This document shows, piece after piece, positions 8,363 to 17,271 of a DNA stretch of 59,487 bases (position 1 is its first letter; every line of letters begins with the position of its first letter). Source of the DNA: JAVBNW01 sp031551255. Its GTDB lineage: Bacteria > Bacillota > Clostridia > Christensenellales > UBA1750. The stretch covers positions 1 through 59,487 of the forward strand of contig JAVBNW010000090.1 in assembly GCA_031551255.1 (NCBI GenBank). Direction: 5' to 3'. The position numbers and the translations under genes are program-made. The notes under the pieces are model-generated. The model searched no databases. It worked only from the letters and a program-made list of their open reading frames with translations, and was not told where the DNA came from.

Positions 8363-9352
8363 ATGGCAACGATTGCGGCACTGCTCACCGGCTATGTGCT
8401 GGATTTGATCTTTGGCGATCCGCATGGCTTTCCGCACCCCGTAGTCGGAATCGGCAAGCTGATCGCGCTGATGGAGCGGGGGCTCAGGGCAGTATTTCCC
8501 GCGACGCCGCGGGGCGAGCTCTTCGCGGGCGTCCTTTTGGCGGCCCTCGTTCCGGCGCTTTGTCTGGGCGTTGTTTGGGCGCTTCTATGGGCGCTTGGGC
8601 AGGTGCACGTTGCGCTGCGCTATGCGGTGGAAAGCTTTTTATGCTATCAAATCCTCGCCGTCAAGTCGCTGAAGGTAGAGAGCATGAAGGTGTACGAGCG
8701 CCTGTCGGCGGGGGATTTGCCGGGCGCGCGCGCGGCGGTTTCTATGATCGTAGGCCGCGACACCGACGGCCTGTCGGCGGAGGGGGTTGCCAAGGCGGCC
8801 GTTGAGACGGTGGCGGAAAACACGTCGGACGGCGTGATCGCCCCGCTCTTGTTCATGGCCATCGGCGGCGCTCCGCTGGGGATGCTGTACAAGGCGGTCA
8901 ACACGCTGGATAGCATGGTGGGGTATAAGAACGAGCGATATCTATACTTAGGCAGGGCGTCGGCGAAGCTGGACGATGCGCTGAATTTTTTGCCGTCTCG
9001 CATCGCGGGCCTTGCCATGGTGGCGGCCGCCTATATAACCGGGCTGAACGGCAGATCGGCGTGGCGCATCTTTCTAAGGGACCGCAAAAACCACGCAAGC
9101 CCCAACTCGGCGCAGACCGAGGCGGCTTGCGCGGGGGCGCTGGGAGTACAACTTGCGGGGGACGCTTCCTACTTTGGCAAAGTGGTGCGCAAGCCTACTA
9201 TCGGCGATGCGGCGCGTCCCGTCGAGCCTGAGGACATCGCCAGGGCCGACAACCTCATGATGGTGGCGTCGCTTCTTATGCTGATGCTGTCGCTTACGCT
9301 CTGCGGGGCCTTGCGCTACGGCTTCTATGTCGCGATGGGAGGCATGGGATGA
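8363..9352 (+). CDS. cbiB: Adenosylcobinamide-phosphate synthase CbiB
   Basis: 329 aa integral membrane protein that joins aminopropanol (phosphate) to cobyric acid in cobamide synthesis. Family signatures visible: GYVLDLIFGDPHGFPHPVVGIGKLI (in part, residues 9-33), the stretch RDTDGLSAEGV, ENTSDGVIAPLLF, and NHASPNSAQTEAACAGALGV near residue 245. The length matches the family. The ATG has AGGGAGG upstream. Its stop overlaps the ATG of cobD by 4 bp. Confidence 0.95.
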   Translation: MATIAALLTGYVLDLIFGDPHGFPHPVVGIGKLIALMERGLRAVFPATPRGELFAGVLLAALVPALCLGVVWALLWALGQVHVALRYAVESFLCYQILAVKSLKVESMKVYERLSAGDLPGARAAVSMIVGRDTDGLSAEGVAKAAVETVAENTSDGVIAPLLFMAIGGAPLGMLYKAVNTLDSMVGYKNERYLYLGRASAKLDDALNFLPSRIAGLAMVAAAYITGLNGRSAWRIFLRDRKNHASPNSAQTEAACAGALGVQLAGDASYFGKVVRKPTIGDAARPVEPEDIARADNLMMVASLLMLMLSLTLCGALRYGFYVAMGGMG

Positions 9353-10398
9353 TGCAGCACGGCGGCGACACGGTGAGCTTTACGCGGGCCTATGGGGTGG
9401 AACCGCTCGATTTTTCGATGAATGTCAACCCCTACGGCATGCCCGAGGGCGTGCTGCGCGCGGCGCAAAAGGCGCTTAAGACGGCGGACCGCTACCCCGA
9501 CCCGCTGTGCCGCGCTCTTAACGAGAGCCTCTCGGCCGCGCGCGGCGTCCCGCCCGGGTGGATCCGCTGCGGCAACGGCGCGGCCGATCTGATCTTTCGC
9601 ATCGCGTTGGCGCAAAGGCCGCGCCGCGCGCTGGTGCTTAGCCCTACTTTCAGCGAGTACGAGCAGGCGCTGCGCGCGGCGGGTTGCGCGGTTGTGCGGC
9701 ACGCGCTTTGCCCTGAGAACGGTTTTTTGCCGACCGCCTCGGTACTGGACGCGCTCGCGCCTGGAATCGATATCTTTTTTCTATGCAACCCCAACAACCC
9801 TACCGGGCTTCTGATCGAACCGGGCTTGCTCGGCAATATCGTGGCTCGCTGCGCGCACAGCGGCATCCGCCTGGTCGTAGACGAATGCTTTCTGGGGTTT
9901 ACGCAGGACCCGCCCGGACATTCCGTAAAGCGCTACATGCAAAGCGGTTCCGGCGTCGTGCTGCTCGACGCGTTTACAAAGCTGTACGCTATGGCCGGGC
10001 TGCGCCTGGGCTATGTGTTGTGCGCGGACGAGGCGTTTCTTGCAAAGCTCGATGCGGCGGGGCAGCCCTGGGCGGTTTCGTCGGTGGCGCAGGCCGCGGG
10101 CATTGCCGCGCTGGCGCAAGAGGAGTATGTTGCACAGTCGCTTGCCATGATCCGCCGCGAAAAGGAGTATTTGCTGGAAGGGCTGCGCGCGGCCGGCATG
10201 CAAACGATTGGCTTCGACGCGAACTACATCTTTTTTCGCGGTACGGAGGCCGGTTTGGCAGAGCGATTGCGCGAAAAGGGGATTTTGATCCGCAGTTGCG
10301 CTAATTTCGAAGGGCTGGACGACGCGTACTTTCGCATTGCCGTGCGCACGCACAGCGAAAACGAACGCCTGCTGGTTGCGATGAGAGATGGACGATGA
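9349..10398 (+). CDS. cobD: Threonine-phosphate decarboxylase CobD (PLP aminotransferase fold)
   Basis: 349 aa class I/II PLP enzyme. The N-terminal DFSMNVNPYG, then CNPNNPTG and the lysine in FTKLYAMAGLRLGY (about residue 209, Schiff base) are visible. By sequence alone it could be histidinol-phosphate aminotransferase, but the 4-bp overlap with cbiB and the GGDTVSF-like opening indicate CobD, which makes the aminopropanol phosphate used by CbiB. No other cobamide gene is present in the window. Confidence 0.85.
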   Translation: MMQHGGDTVSFTRAYGVEPLDFSMNVNPYGMPEGVLRAAQKALKTADRYPDPLCRALNESLSAARGVPPGWIRCGNGAADLIFRIALAQRPRRALVLSPTFSEYEQALRAAGCAVVRHALCPENGFLPTASVLDALAPGIDIFFLCNPNNPTGLLIEPGLLGNIVARCAHSGIRLVVDECFLGFTQDPPGHSVKRYMQSGSGVVLLDAFTKLYAMAGLRLGYVLCADEAFLAKLDAAGQPWAVSSVAQAAGIAALAQEEYVAQSLAMIRREKEYLLEGLRAAGMQTIGFDANYIFFRGTEAGLAERLREKGILIRSCANFEGLDDAYFRIAVRTHSENERLLVAMRDGR

Positions 10399-10429
10399 GC
10401 AATGCGAGGGTTCCGTTATCCTAAGTAAT

Positions 10430-10583
10430 CGCTGATGAATTCGGGCGGCACGTCTTTGCGGAACTTTTTACGGCCTGCTTTGTCGCTCTCCGCTTGGCGC
10501 AGCTGCCGGCTACGGCCTCGCTCCGGCTCTGTGCCGACCGCAAAAATCTCTCGCAAACCCGACCACCCTCCTTTCATCAGTGG
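10430..10583. repeat. Family 2-like foldback element, copy C
   Basis: The outer ends GCTGATGAATTCGGG and CCC..CATCAGTGG are imperfect inverted repeats. Inside are GCGGAACTTTTTACGGC and AAAAATCTCTCGC, which match the inner blocks of copies A and B, plus a nested hairpin around GCAGCTGC and CCGGCT. It overlaps the stop of the AraC-type gene and separates it from convergent cobD. Homology is weaker than among A, B and D. Confidence 0.5.
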
Positions 10584-12889
10584 TTACCTAACGTCGCATC
10601 GCGATACTGTCCGGGGGAAATGCCCTCTATGCGTTTGAACGCGCGGATGAACGATTGTACGTTGGCGTAGCCCACGTTCAGCGCGATTTCGCCGACTACG
10701 GCATCGTCGTTGCGTAGCAAAGCCTTGGCGCGCTCAATGCGTACCTGCTCGACATAATTGCGGAAGCTTACGCCCACCACGTCTTTGAACACATGGCTGA
10801 CGTGCGATTCGCTGATATGAAAGTAATCGGCGGCGCTTATCAACGATAGTTGCGCATCGGCGTAGTTTTCGTTGACATATTGGGTAATGTAGGTCGCAAG
10901 TTTTCCCACGCCGCGCATGCCTTCGCGGCTCGTCTTTTCCTGGAGCAGGCGCTGCAGGAGTTTTTTGGTTGCCTCGCAGCTTTGCGCGAGGCTTTGCGGG
11001 TTTTCAAGAATATCCATGATGCTGCGCTCCACATCCTCAAGCTGACCCGCAGATACGCCGAACTCCGCGCACGTTTGCAGTATGTTGGCAAATAGCATGC
11101 CCATCTGCATTTGGTATGCCGCGGGCGAAGGCGCGCTGAGCCTTAGGAAAAACGTATCGATGTTCTCGCGCATAGCCTTGGCATCGCCCGCGCGAAAGGC
11201 GGAGGCGGTGCGCCGAATATCGGAGGATGCGTCGCCGACGCTGTCAAGATGCGTTCCGTGGAAGAGCTCCTGCGTGTAAACGATGCCGCCTTCGCCCAAG
11301 AGCCACGCATATCGCGATGCATCCGCCGCCGCCCGATAGGAAGCGGGGATTCCCATACAATCGGGATAGATGGGCCCCGCGCACAGGGAAACCTGGCCTG
11401 TGGCGGGGTCGAGCGCACCGCAAAACGCTTGGGCGAAGAGGCGAAGCAGCGCATCCTGCCGCGCGCGGTCCGCCGTATCAAAGCTGGCGATGATCGCCAG
11501 GGTGTCTGCGTCCTGCTTCACCTCAACCGCCAGCATTTCCTCCGGCAGCGCGGTCTGCATGGCGAGCACGATGCGCCGCCAGCCGCTCTCGGAGCTTTGC
11601 TCCTTAAAGAGCTTCAGTATCAGCACCGCAAAGCCCTTATCGTAGAGCGGCGCGCCGATCATGCGCAGGTTGCGCAGGTGCTCCTTTGGCGATGCCACGC
11701 GTCCTGCGTACATAAGATCGCTCGCCATCTGAATGCGCACCAGAGGGGTGTAGCGCTCCATGTCCGATTGAAGGCTTCTATTTTGCTCGTACATTCTGGC
11801 AAATGTTTCGGAGAGATAAAGGATGGAGTTGTTAAAGCCTTCTCTGTCGCCAACCACAAGCTGAACGCGCTTTACCAGATCGGCAATCTGGGAATACGCC
11901 CGCCGCCCGGTAAAGAAAATGCCTAAGGCCATCAGAACCGAGTAGCCGATCATAAAGGCGATCAGGAAGTTGCGCAGATTGGAGAGCAGCGATATGGAAC
12001 CGATGCCCTCGGAAGACATTTTGGCTACGTAATACCAGCCGGTGCTTTCGCTCGCGCGCCCAATGAGCAACTCGCCGCCGGATAGGAGAAAGCCGTCGCT
12101 TTCGGAAGATATTTCGCGCATGCGCTCAGGGGTTTCCGCGCTGAGGCGCTGCGACGTGCTAAAGAGCACCTCGCCCTGCGCCGAATATACCGCAAGGGTG
12201 CCGTCGCCGGCGGGCAACACATCGCGCAGCATATTGCGAAAGTAAGCGCGATCCAGCCACAGCATGATGACGCCGTCGGCGTTTTTGCGGGTGTTTAGGT
12301 AATAGGGGCGCGTATAGAGAACCAGGTCGTTCGCCTGGTGATAATTCGGAGATAGCGACGTAAGGACGGCATCGGGGAGTCGCAGTGACGTGCTTAGGGT
12401 AAGGCTCCCGAGCTCCTCCAGCAGAGGCGCGTTGTCCTTAGTGTCAAGATACAGGATACCGTCTTCAAAGGCCATGACCCCGCGGGTGGCGTCGAAAACG
12501 TTGATGGTATACAGAGCGGGGTGGGCATCCTTAAATCTAAGTATATCGCGCTTGAGAGACATCATCACGCGGTATTTGGCAAAGCCGTCGCTTCGCATCG
12601 CGTCGGTGGTCATAAACTCTTCCAGCGCGTCGTTGTTCACCATAAAAGAAAGAACGGCTTGATAGGCGCCCTCCAGAGCCAAGTCCACCTGATTTTGCGC
12701 GCGTTTTAGCAGGTTGTCGCCGCTCACCTGCACGATGACTCTTTGGTAGGCGTTGGAAATATAGATGCTCATGGCGATGATAACGACGAGGCAAACCGAG
12801 AGGATTGCCAGATAGGTTCGGATGTATTGCCGAACCCATTTATCCTTGGATGCGTTTTCCACTGCCATCGACCTCGTTTCCGTTTCCAT
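10577..12889 (-). CDS. Membrane-bound sensor with AraC-type DNA-binding domain
   Basis: About 770 aa. A TM segment (TYLAILSVCLVVIIAMSIYI) follows the N-terminus, then an extracellular Cache-like sensor region, a second TM (FLIAFMIGYSVLMALGIFF), a cytoplasmic linker and a C-terminal AraC domain with both helix-turn-helix units (YFHISESHVSHVFKDVVG and IALNVGYANVQSFIRAFKR). This architecture typically controls adjacent sugar ABC genes. The start is uncertain: ATG 12889 and ATG 12868 are both possible. The in-frame extension to 13048 is doubtful because it runs through a repeat-derived palindrome. Confidence 0.8.
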   Translation of the reverse strand: METETRSMAVENASKDKWVRQYIRTYLAILSVCLVVIIAMSIYISNAYQRVIVQVSGDNLLKRAQNQVDLALEGAYQAVLSFMVNNDALEEFMTTDAMRSDGFAKYRVMMSLKRDILRFKDAHPALYTINVFDATRGVMAFEDGILYLDTKDNAPLLEELGSLTLSTSLRLPDAVLTSLSPNYHQANDLVLYTRPYYLNTRKNADGVIMLWLDRAYFRNMLRDVLPAGDGTLAVYSAQGEVLFSTSQRLSAETPERMREISSESDGFLLSGGELLIGRASESTGWYYVAKMSSEGIGSISLLSNLRNFLIAFMIGYSVLMALGIFFTGRRAYSQIADLVKRVQLVVGDREGFNNSILYLSETFARMYEQNRSLQSDMERYTPLVRIQMASDLMYAGRVASPKEHLRNLRMIGAPLYDKGFAVLILKLFKEQSSESGWRRIVLAMQTALPEEMLAVEVKQDADTLAIIASFDTADRARQDALLRLFAQAFCGALDPATGQVSLCAGPIYPDCMGIPASYRAAADASRYAWLLGEGGIVYTQELFHGTHLDSVGDASSDIRRTASAFRAGDAKAMRENIDTFFLRLSAPSPAAYQMQMGMLFANILQTCAEFGVSAGQLEDVERSIMDILENPQSLAQSCEATKKLLQRLLQEKTSREGMRGVGKLATYITQYVNENYADAQLSLISAADYFHISESHVSHVFKDVVGVSFRNYVEQVRIERAKALLRNDDAVVGEIALNVGYANVQSFIRAFKRIEGISPGQYRDATLGNH

Positions 12890-12890
12890 G

Positions 12891-12922
12891 TATAGTCCCG
12901 AACTTTGAGGTTCGGTGACCAT
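12891..12922 (-). repeat. Miniature family 2 end-to-end copy
   Basis: Read on the minus strand, this 32-bp stretch joins ATGGTCACCGAAC directly to GTTCGGGACTATA. In the copy at 53852 those same end sequences (ATGGTCACCGAAC and CTCGGTGACTATA) are about 95 bp apart. It forms a hairpin with a 6-nt loop next to the start of the AraC-type gene. Confidence 0.6.
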
Positions 12923-13126
12923 AAAGTCCGCACCCAGGCGATCGTACCACGATTGTAACCTTCCCGTGAAGAATTGAAAGCGTTTTTGCCAAGGGATTGC
13001 TTGGCAAAGGATGATACCACCGGCAGGCATACCTTTCGCATGCCGCAAGAAACAACAATTCCCACGGCAGTTTTGCCGCAGGCTCAGGAGGCTTTCAGCG
13101 CCCAGATTTCGGTATTGCCGGATAGG

Positions 13127-13164
13127 CCGATTCTCCGCGGCGGCTTACCGCCGCGGAGAATCGG
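13127..13164. other. Perfect 17-bp stem-loop after the solute-binding gene
   Basis: CCGATTCTCCGCGGCGG (13127-13143) and its exact complement (13148-13164) flank a ctta loop. No U run follows on either strand, so it is not a classic terminator. It lies 43 bp past the stop of the solute-binding gene and may protect or end that part of the mRNA. Confidence 0.8.
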
Positions 13165-13206
13165 AATGCCGACAAGGGCTCTCACTTTGTATTCGCGATT
13201 ACCGGT

Positions 13207-15204
13207 TTATTGAAGATTGATCACTTCCCGGTAGGCGGCGCGTTTTTGATAGTAATCCCAATAAGTGCTCGCCTGATCTTCCCATAGCTTGTGTTTTTCG
13301 TCCGTCCAGCCCATATCCACATATTTCTGGAATGCGGCTTCAAACTGGCCCGGCGGGCAGGTCAGCGCCTCGAGCAGCGCCAGATCCTTTTGATCGGCGT
13401 ACTTCTGGTCGTAATTTGTGACAGCCTGTCTGGCTTGGTCGTACGCCGCTTGCGCGTCGAGCGCATCCTGGCCGACCGCGCCTTCCTGCAGGTAGATCAT
13501 GTCCTTTAAGTTCTTTTTGCGGAACGCGCGCAGCGTGGCGGGCATCGTCATGAAGTTATCGCCTTCCACGGGGTATACGTACTGCGGCGCCATGTAGTAG
13601 TTGTACGCATCCAGGATGCCGTACACCTCGTGGTTCCACAGGTTGCGGTCGTCGTGGTCGGGGATGCACAGGCCGTAGTACCAGGCGTCTTTTTTATTGG
13701 AGTCCATCTGGCCGGATAAGAAGTACGTCTCGACATCTTTGTACTCCGGCTTAAAGCGGCGATCGGCCCCATCGCCCGTATACATGTTGGGCGTGCCCCA
13801 GAACCTGAGCTGCTGCGCCTCTTCCGAGTAGTTCCAGTCGAGCCAGTTAAGCAGCTGCGGAATCATGTCCTCGGTCACCTTGCCGGCGTTGAACGCCTTG
13901 GCGTTGGAGATGTTGCGGATGACGAGGCAGGTTTCGCGCCGATCCTGATACTCCTGCAAAAGGGGGATATCAAAAATCGGGTATAGGCGCCAGCCGTAAT
14001 CCTGCTTGCCTTCCTGCTTTACTTTGTCGCGGTTGCCGTCCACCGGGCTCCACCAGTTGATGATCGCGTATTCGCCGTTGACGATCTTCGCGTTGGCCTG
14101 GTCGATCTTCTGCGTCCAGTATTCCTGGCCGAAGAGCCCTTCGTTGAACGCGGTGTTCAAGAATTCAATGTAAGCTTTCCAGCTGGGAGTCGTCGTGGTG
14201 TTGACGTACGTTTTCGTTTCCGGCACCACGCCCGCGGTTTCGCCCCAGTAGTAGCCGCCCGCCGTGTAGAGCGACCATGTTACGGCGCCCATAGAGTTTT
14301 CCTGATGCAGGTGCGCCGGAAGAATGGGCTTGCCGTTTTCTACAAGGCCCAGCTCCTTCGCCTTGCGCATATAGGTCAAAAGGTCGTCCAAGTTGTTCAT
14401 GGGAATGTCCATGATATCCTCGGCGGTGATCTCGCCGCCCTTGGACAGCGCGTATTCCTTCAGTTCCTTTTCGGATCGCGCCTCGGGGTAGATCTGCTTG
14501 AGGATATCGTCGCGGAACCAGCACATATACGGGTATTCGCCCAGGTTGTACGAGCCGTAGGCCGACGTGCGCGCGTCGGGGATCAGCAGCTGACCCGGCG
14601 GGTTGGGCACATAGTGAAGCTTTCCGGTCACCGGGTCTTTATTGGCATTATACCAGTCTTCGATCGTAAGCCCCATTTTTTCGAGCAACTTTTTGGTCTC
14701 GGGCATGTATTGCTCGAGCCATTCCAGCTTGATTTCCAGCATCTGGCCGGAATCGCGCAGCACGGTATAGGGCTCGATGTTGTCCATCAGACCGTTGGTG
14801 ACGGCGATAACGGTGGGCAGCGTATCGGCTACGGTGTTCATCTGCACATACGTGAGCCAATCGCGCGTATCCGGCGGCACGATGATGTCGCAGATCACGC
14901 GGGTCTTCGCGCGCCAGATCGGGGTGAGAATATCCTCGGTGGGTTTGCGGCTGCCCAGCTGATCCTGGCCAAGGACATCCACGGTAATGTAGTCGAAGGA
15001 CTTTACCAGATCGCTGACGGGGCTTACGCCTTCGGGAAGCGCGTACGGATCGTCCGGGTTTGCCGCCGCCTGGGTGCTTTGCGCGGCGCTTTTGGTGGCC
15101 GCGCTGCTCCCGGGTTCGCCGGTCGCTTCCGAACCGCCGTCGCATGCCGTCATGGCAAAAACCATGCCGAGCACGAGCAGGATCGATAGAATCTTCTTTG
15201 ACAT
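13207..15204 (-). CDS. Extracellular sugar-binding lipoprotein of an ABC transporter
   Basis: 665 aa. The signal peptide and lipobox MSKKILSILLVLGMVFAMTAC put the mature protein on the outer face of the membrane. A low-complexity linker (GGSEATGEPGSSAATK) precedes a long family 1-type substrate-binding domain of the LipO/YtcQ size class (over 500 aa), which works with LplB/YtcP-type permeases. AAGGAGG precedes ATG 15204. It lies downstream of both permease genes, so it is the last transporter gene. The ligand is probably an oligosaccharide, inferred from the GH13 neighbours. No ATPase gene is in the operon. Confidence 0.9.
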   Translation of the reverse strand: MSKKILSILLVLGMVFAMTACDGGSEATGEPGSSAATKSAAQSTQAAANPDDPYALPEGVSPVSDLVKSFDYITVDVLGQDQLGSRKPTEDILTPIWRAKTRVICDIIVPPDTRDWLTYVQMNTVADTLPTVIAVTNGLMDNIEPYTVLRDSGQMLEIKLEWLEQYMPETKKLLEKMGLTIEDWYNANKDPVTGKLHYVPNPPGQLLIPDARTSAYGSYNLGEYPYMCWFRDDILKQIYPEARSEKELKEYALSKGGEITAEDIMDIPMNNLDDLLTYMRKAKELGLVENGKPILPAHLHQENSMGAVTWSLYTAGGYYWGETAGVVPETKTYVNTTTTPSWKAYIEFLNTAFNEGLFGQEYWTQKIDQANAKIVNGEYAIINWWSPVDGNRDKVKQEGKQDYGWRLYPIFDIPLLQEYQDRRETCLVIRNISNAKAFNAGKVTEDMIPQLLNWLDWNYSEEAQQLRFWGTPNMYTGDGADRRFKPEYKDVETYFLSGQMDSNKKDAWYYGLCIPDHDDRNLWNHEVYGILDAYNYYMAPQYVYPVEGDNFMTMPATLRAFRKKNLKDMIYLQEGAVGQDALDAQAAYDQARQAVTNYDQKYADQKDLALLEALTCPPGQFEAAFQKYVDMGWTDEKHKLWEDQASTYWDYYQKRAAYREVINLQ

Positions 15205-15265
15205 GACCTTTCCTCCTTTTCTTTTTAAGGCAAAACGCGAGCAAACGCATTACTGCCGTGCGGGC

Positions 15266-16225
15266 TCATGCCTTGATGGCCCCCACCAACATGCCCTTGA
15301 CAAAATAGCGCTGAAAGAACGGATAAATGAACAGGAGCGGAAACGTAACCACCACCATGACGGCCATCTTGATCACCTCGGGCGTGGGCAGCGTGTTGGC
15401 TGTCTGGTTGTCGATCATATGTTGCACCGCCGCTTCGGAAGCCATGGAGTTCATATCCATAAACCGGTTAGCCTCCGAAGAGTTGATGACGATGTAGAGG
15501 ATATACTGCAGCACGCGCAGCTTGCGGTCTGTGACGTAGATCAGGTTCGTCTGCAAATCCAGCCAGTGCCCAACCACGCCAAAGAACAGGAAGGCCGCAA
15601 GAACGGGCTTGCACAGCGGCAACACGATTTTTGCGAAGGACACAAAGCTTCCCGCGCCGTCAATCCGTGCCGATTCCTCCAGATCCGGCGGAATTCCCTC
15701 GATGAACGTGCGGATGATCACCATGTTAAAGAAGGAAAACGCGCCGGGAATTACATATACCCAGAAGGTGTTCATGATTTTGAGCTTTGCCATGACTATG
15801 TAGTTGGTGATGGTGGAGCCGTGGATGAACAGCGGGATCATCAAAAAATACAGAATCAGCTTGCGGCCCGGCAGCGTGCGCTTGGAGAGCGCGTATGCCG
15901 CCAGCAGGCATAAAAACACCTGGATGGCCGGGCCGACGATACACCTGAGCACCGTAATGCCGAACGCCCGCTGCAAATCCCTGTATTGGAACACATAAAA
16001 GTAGTTTTCCAGCGTGAACACCCTGGGCCAGAACCAAATCGGGCCGCTGGCGGCGTCGCTGCCGGTGTTGAGCGACAGCACCAGCACATACCAGAAGGGG
16101 TAGAGCGTCACGAAGGACAACAGCACCATAAAGATCACGTTAAACGTATCGAACGCCTTTTCACCCGAGGTGCGCTGCACTTTGTTTTCCTTGCGGACCT
16201 TATCCGCAACGGCTTTCGTCGACAA
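15266..16225 (-). CDS. Carbohydrate ABC transporter permease, MalG/YtcP type
   Basis: About 319 aa with six predicted membrane segments, the first at FNVIFMVLLSFVTLYPFWYVLVL (in part). The cytoplasmic EAA-type loop reads EESARIDGAGSFVSFAKIVLP, which contacts the ATPase. The C-terminus FFQRYFVKGMLVGAIKA is diagnostic for this permease class. I chose TTG 16225 because AGGGGG lies 8 nt upstream; GTG 16234 overlaps that ribosome site. It is the partner of the LplB-type permease 37 bp upstream. Confidence 0.9.
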   Translation of the reverse strand: MSTKAVADKVRKENKVQRTSGEKAFDTFNVIFMVLLSFVTLYPFWYVLVLSLNTGSDAASGPIWFWPRVFTLENYFYVFQYRDLQRAFGITVLRCIVGPAIQVFLCLLAAYALSKRTLPGRKLILYFLMIPLFIHGSTITNYIVMAKLKIMNTFWVYVIPGAFSFFNMVIIRTFIEGIPPDLEESARIDGAGSFVSFAKIVLPLCKPVLAAFLFFGVVGHWLDLQTNLIYVTDRKLRVLQYILYIVINSSEANRFMDMNSMASEAAVQHMIDNQTANTLPTPEVIKMAVMVVVTFPLLFIYPFFQRYFVKGMLVGAIKA

Positions 16226-16271
16226 CCGCTTCACCCCCTTTCACAATGCGTTATGTGCGAGCGGCATCCTG

Positions 16272-17210
16272 CTAGATGATGCCGGTATCGCCGATTTTCT
16301 TCGTGACGTAATTTGTAGACATGATCATCACAAACGATACGATACCCTGAAACAGCCCTACTGCCGCGGCGTACGCGTATTGCCTGTGGATGACGCCCCG
16401 GTAGTATACGTGCACATTGATGGTATCGGTGGCGCTGCGGATCATGTCGTTTTGCATGTTGAAAATCTGATCGAAATTCGCGGTGACGATGCTGCCGAGG
16501 TTGAAGATGAGCAGAATGCAGGTGGTGGGGATAAGGCATGGCAGCGTGATGTACCACAGCCGCTGCCAGCGACCCGCGCCGTCAATCTGCGCCGCCTCGT
16601 AAAACTGCGGGTCGATGTTCGTCAGCGCCGCAAAGTATAAAATGGTGCCCCAGCCTATTTCCTTCCATACGTTGGAGACGATCAGCATCGGTAGAAAGTA
16701 CTTTGCGTTTTGCATGAAGGCATAGGGCTCAAGCCCGAACAGTTTTGCGCGCAGCGTGTTGATCAGGCCCGTCACATCCGTGGAGAGGAAGATATAAAAC
16801 AGGCCGGCGACCGTGACCCACGAAACAAAGTGGGGGATATACGAAACCGTCTGCACCAGCTTTTTAAACTTGTCGTTGAGCAGCTCGTTCATCATCAGCG
16901 ACAGCACGAGCGGAGCGGGGAACGACAGAAACAGCATCGCAAGGCCGTAATATAGCGTCCGCCACAGGATATCCAGGAAGAACGGCTCGGTGATAAAGTC
17001 GAAGTTGCTAAAGCCGACAAACGGACTGCCGAACCCCATCCAGCCCTTGCCAAAGTCGTAATCGAGAAACGCGATGTAGTTGGAGAACATCGGCAAATAT
17101 TGGAACAGGACGACGACGACGATCGTCGGCACCAAAAAAAGGTACAGCGGCGCGTGCTGGCGGATGCGGATGGATAGCCTCGTTTTGTTGTGGCCAGGCG
17201 TTTGTGGCAT
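16272..17210 (-). CDS. Carbohydrate ABC transporter permease, LplB/UgpA type
   Basis: About 312 aa with six membrane segments starting PLYLFLVPTIVVVVLFQYLP. The ATPase-contact loop is YEAAQIDGAGRWQRLWYITLP. The periplasmic-side opening FSNYIAFLDYDFGKGW is typical for the LplB group. ATG 17210 is preferred over GTG 17219 because AGAAGG lies 8 nt from the ATG. It forms the membrane channel with the YtcP-type permease. The ATPase must come from elsewhere, for example an MsmK-like shared subunit. Confidence 0.9.
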   Translation of the reverse strand: MPQTPGHNKTRLSIRIRQHAPLYLFLVPTIVVVVLFQYLPMFSNYIAFLDYDFGKGWMGFGSPFVGFSNFDFITEPFFLDILWRTLYYGLAMLFLSFPAPLVLSLMMNELLNDKFKKLVQTVSYIPHFVSWVTVAGLFYIFLSTDVTGLINTLRAKLFGLEPYAFMQNAKYFLPMLIVSNVWKEIGWGTILYFAALTNIDPQFYEAAQIDGAGRWQRLWYITLPCLIPTTCILLIFNLGSIVTANFDQIFNMQNDMIRSATDTINVHVYYRGVIHRQYAYAAAVGLFQGIVSFVMIMSTNYVTKKIGDTGII

Positions 17211-17271
17211 ATCCAGCACACCTTCTTTCTTTGCTTTGAGAGATTTTTTAAGGCAAGGCCCGTCGCGGAGA

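Noticed and set aside
10577..13048. Full 823-codon form of the AraC-type sensor
   Set aside because: The first 53 codons run through the repeat-derived palindrome at 12891-12922 and have no recognisable domain, so a start at 12889 or 12868 is more likely.
14305..15189. A 294-codon plus-strand frame over the solute-binding gene
   Set aside because: It is a shadow of the lipoprotein gene, which has a signal peptide, lipobox and strong ribosome site.
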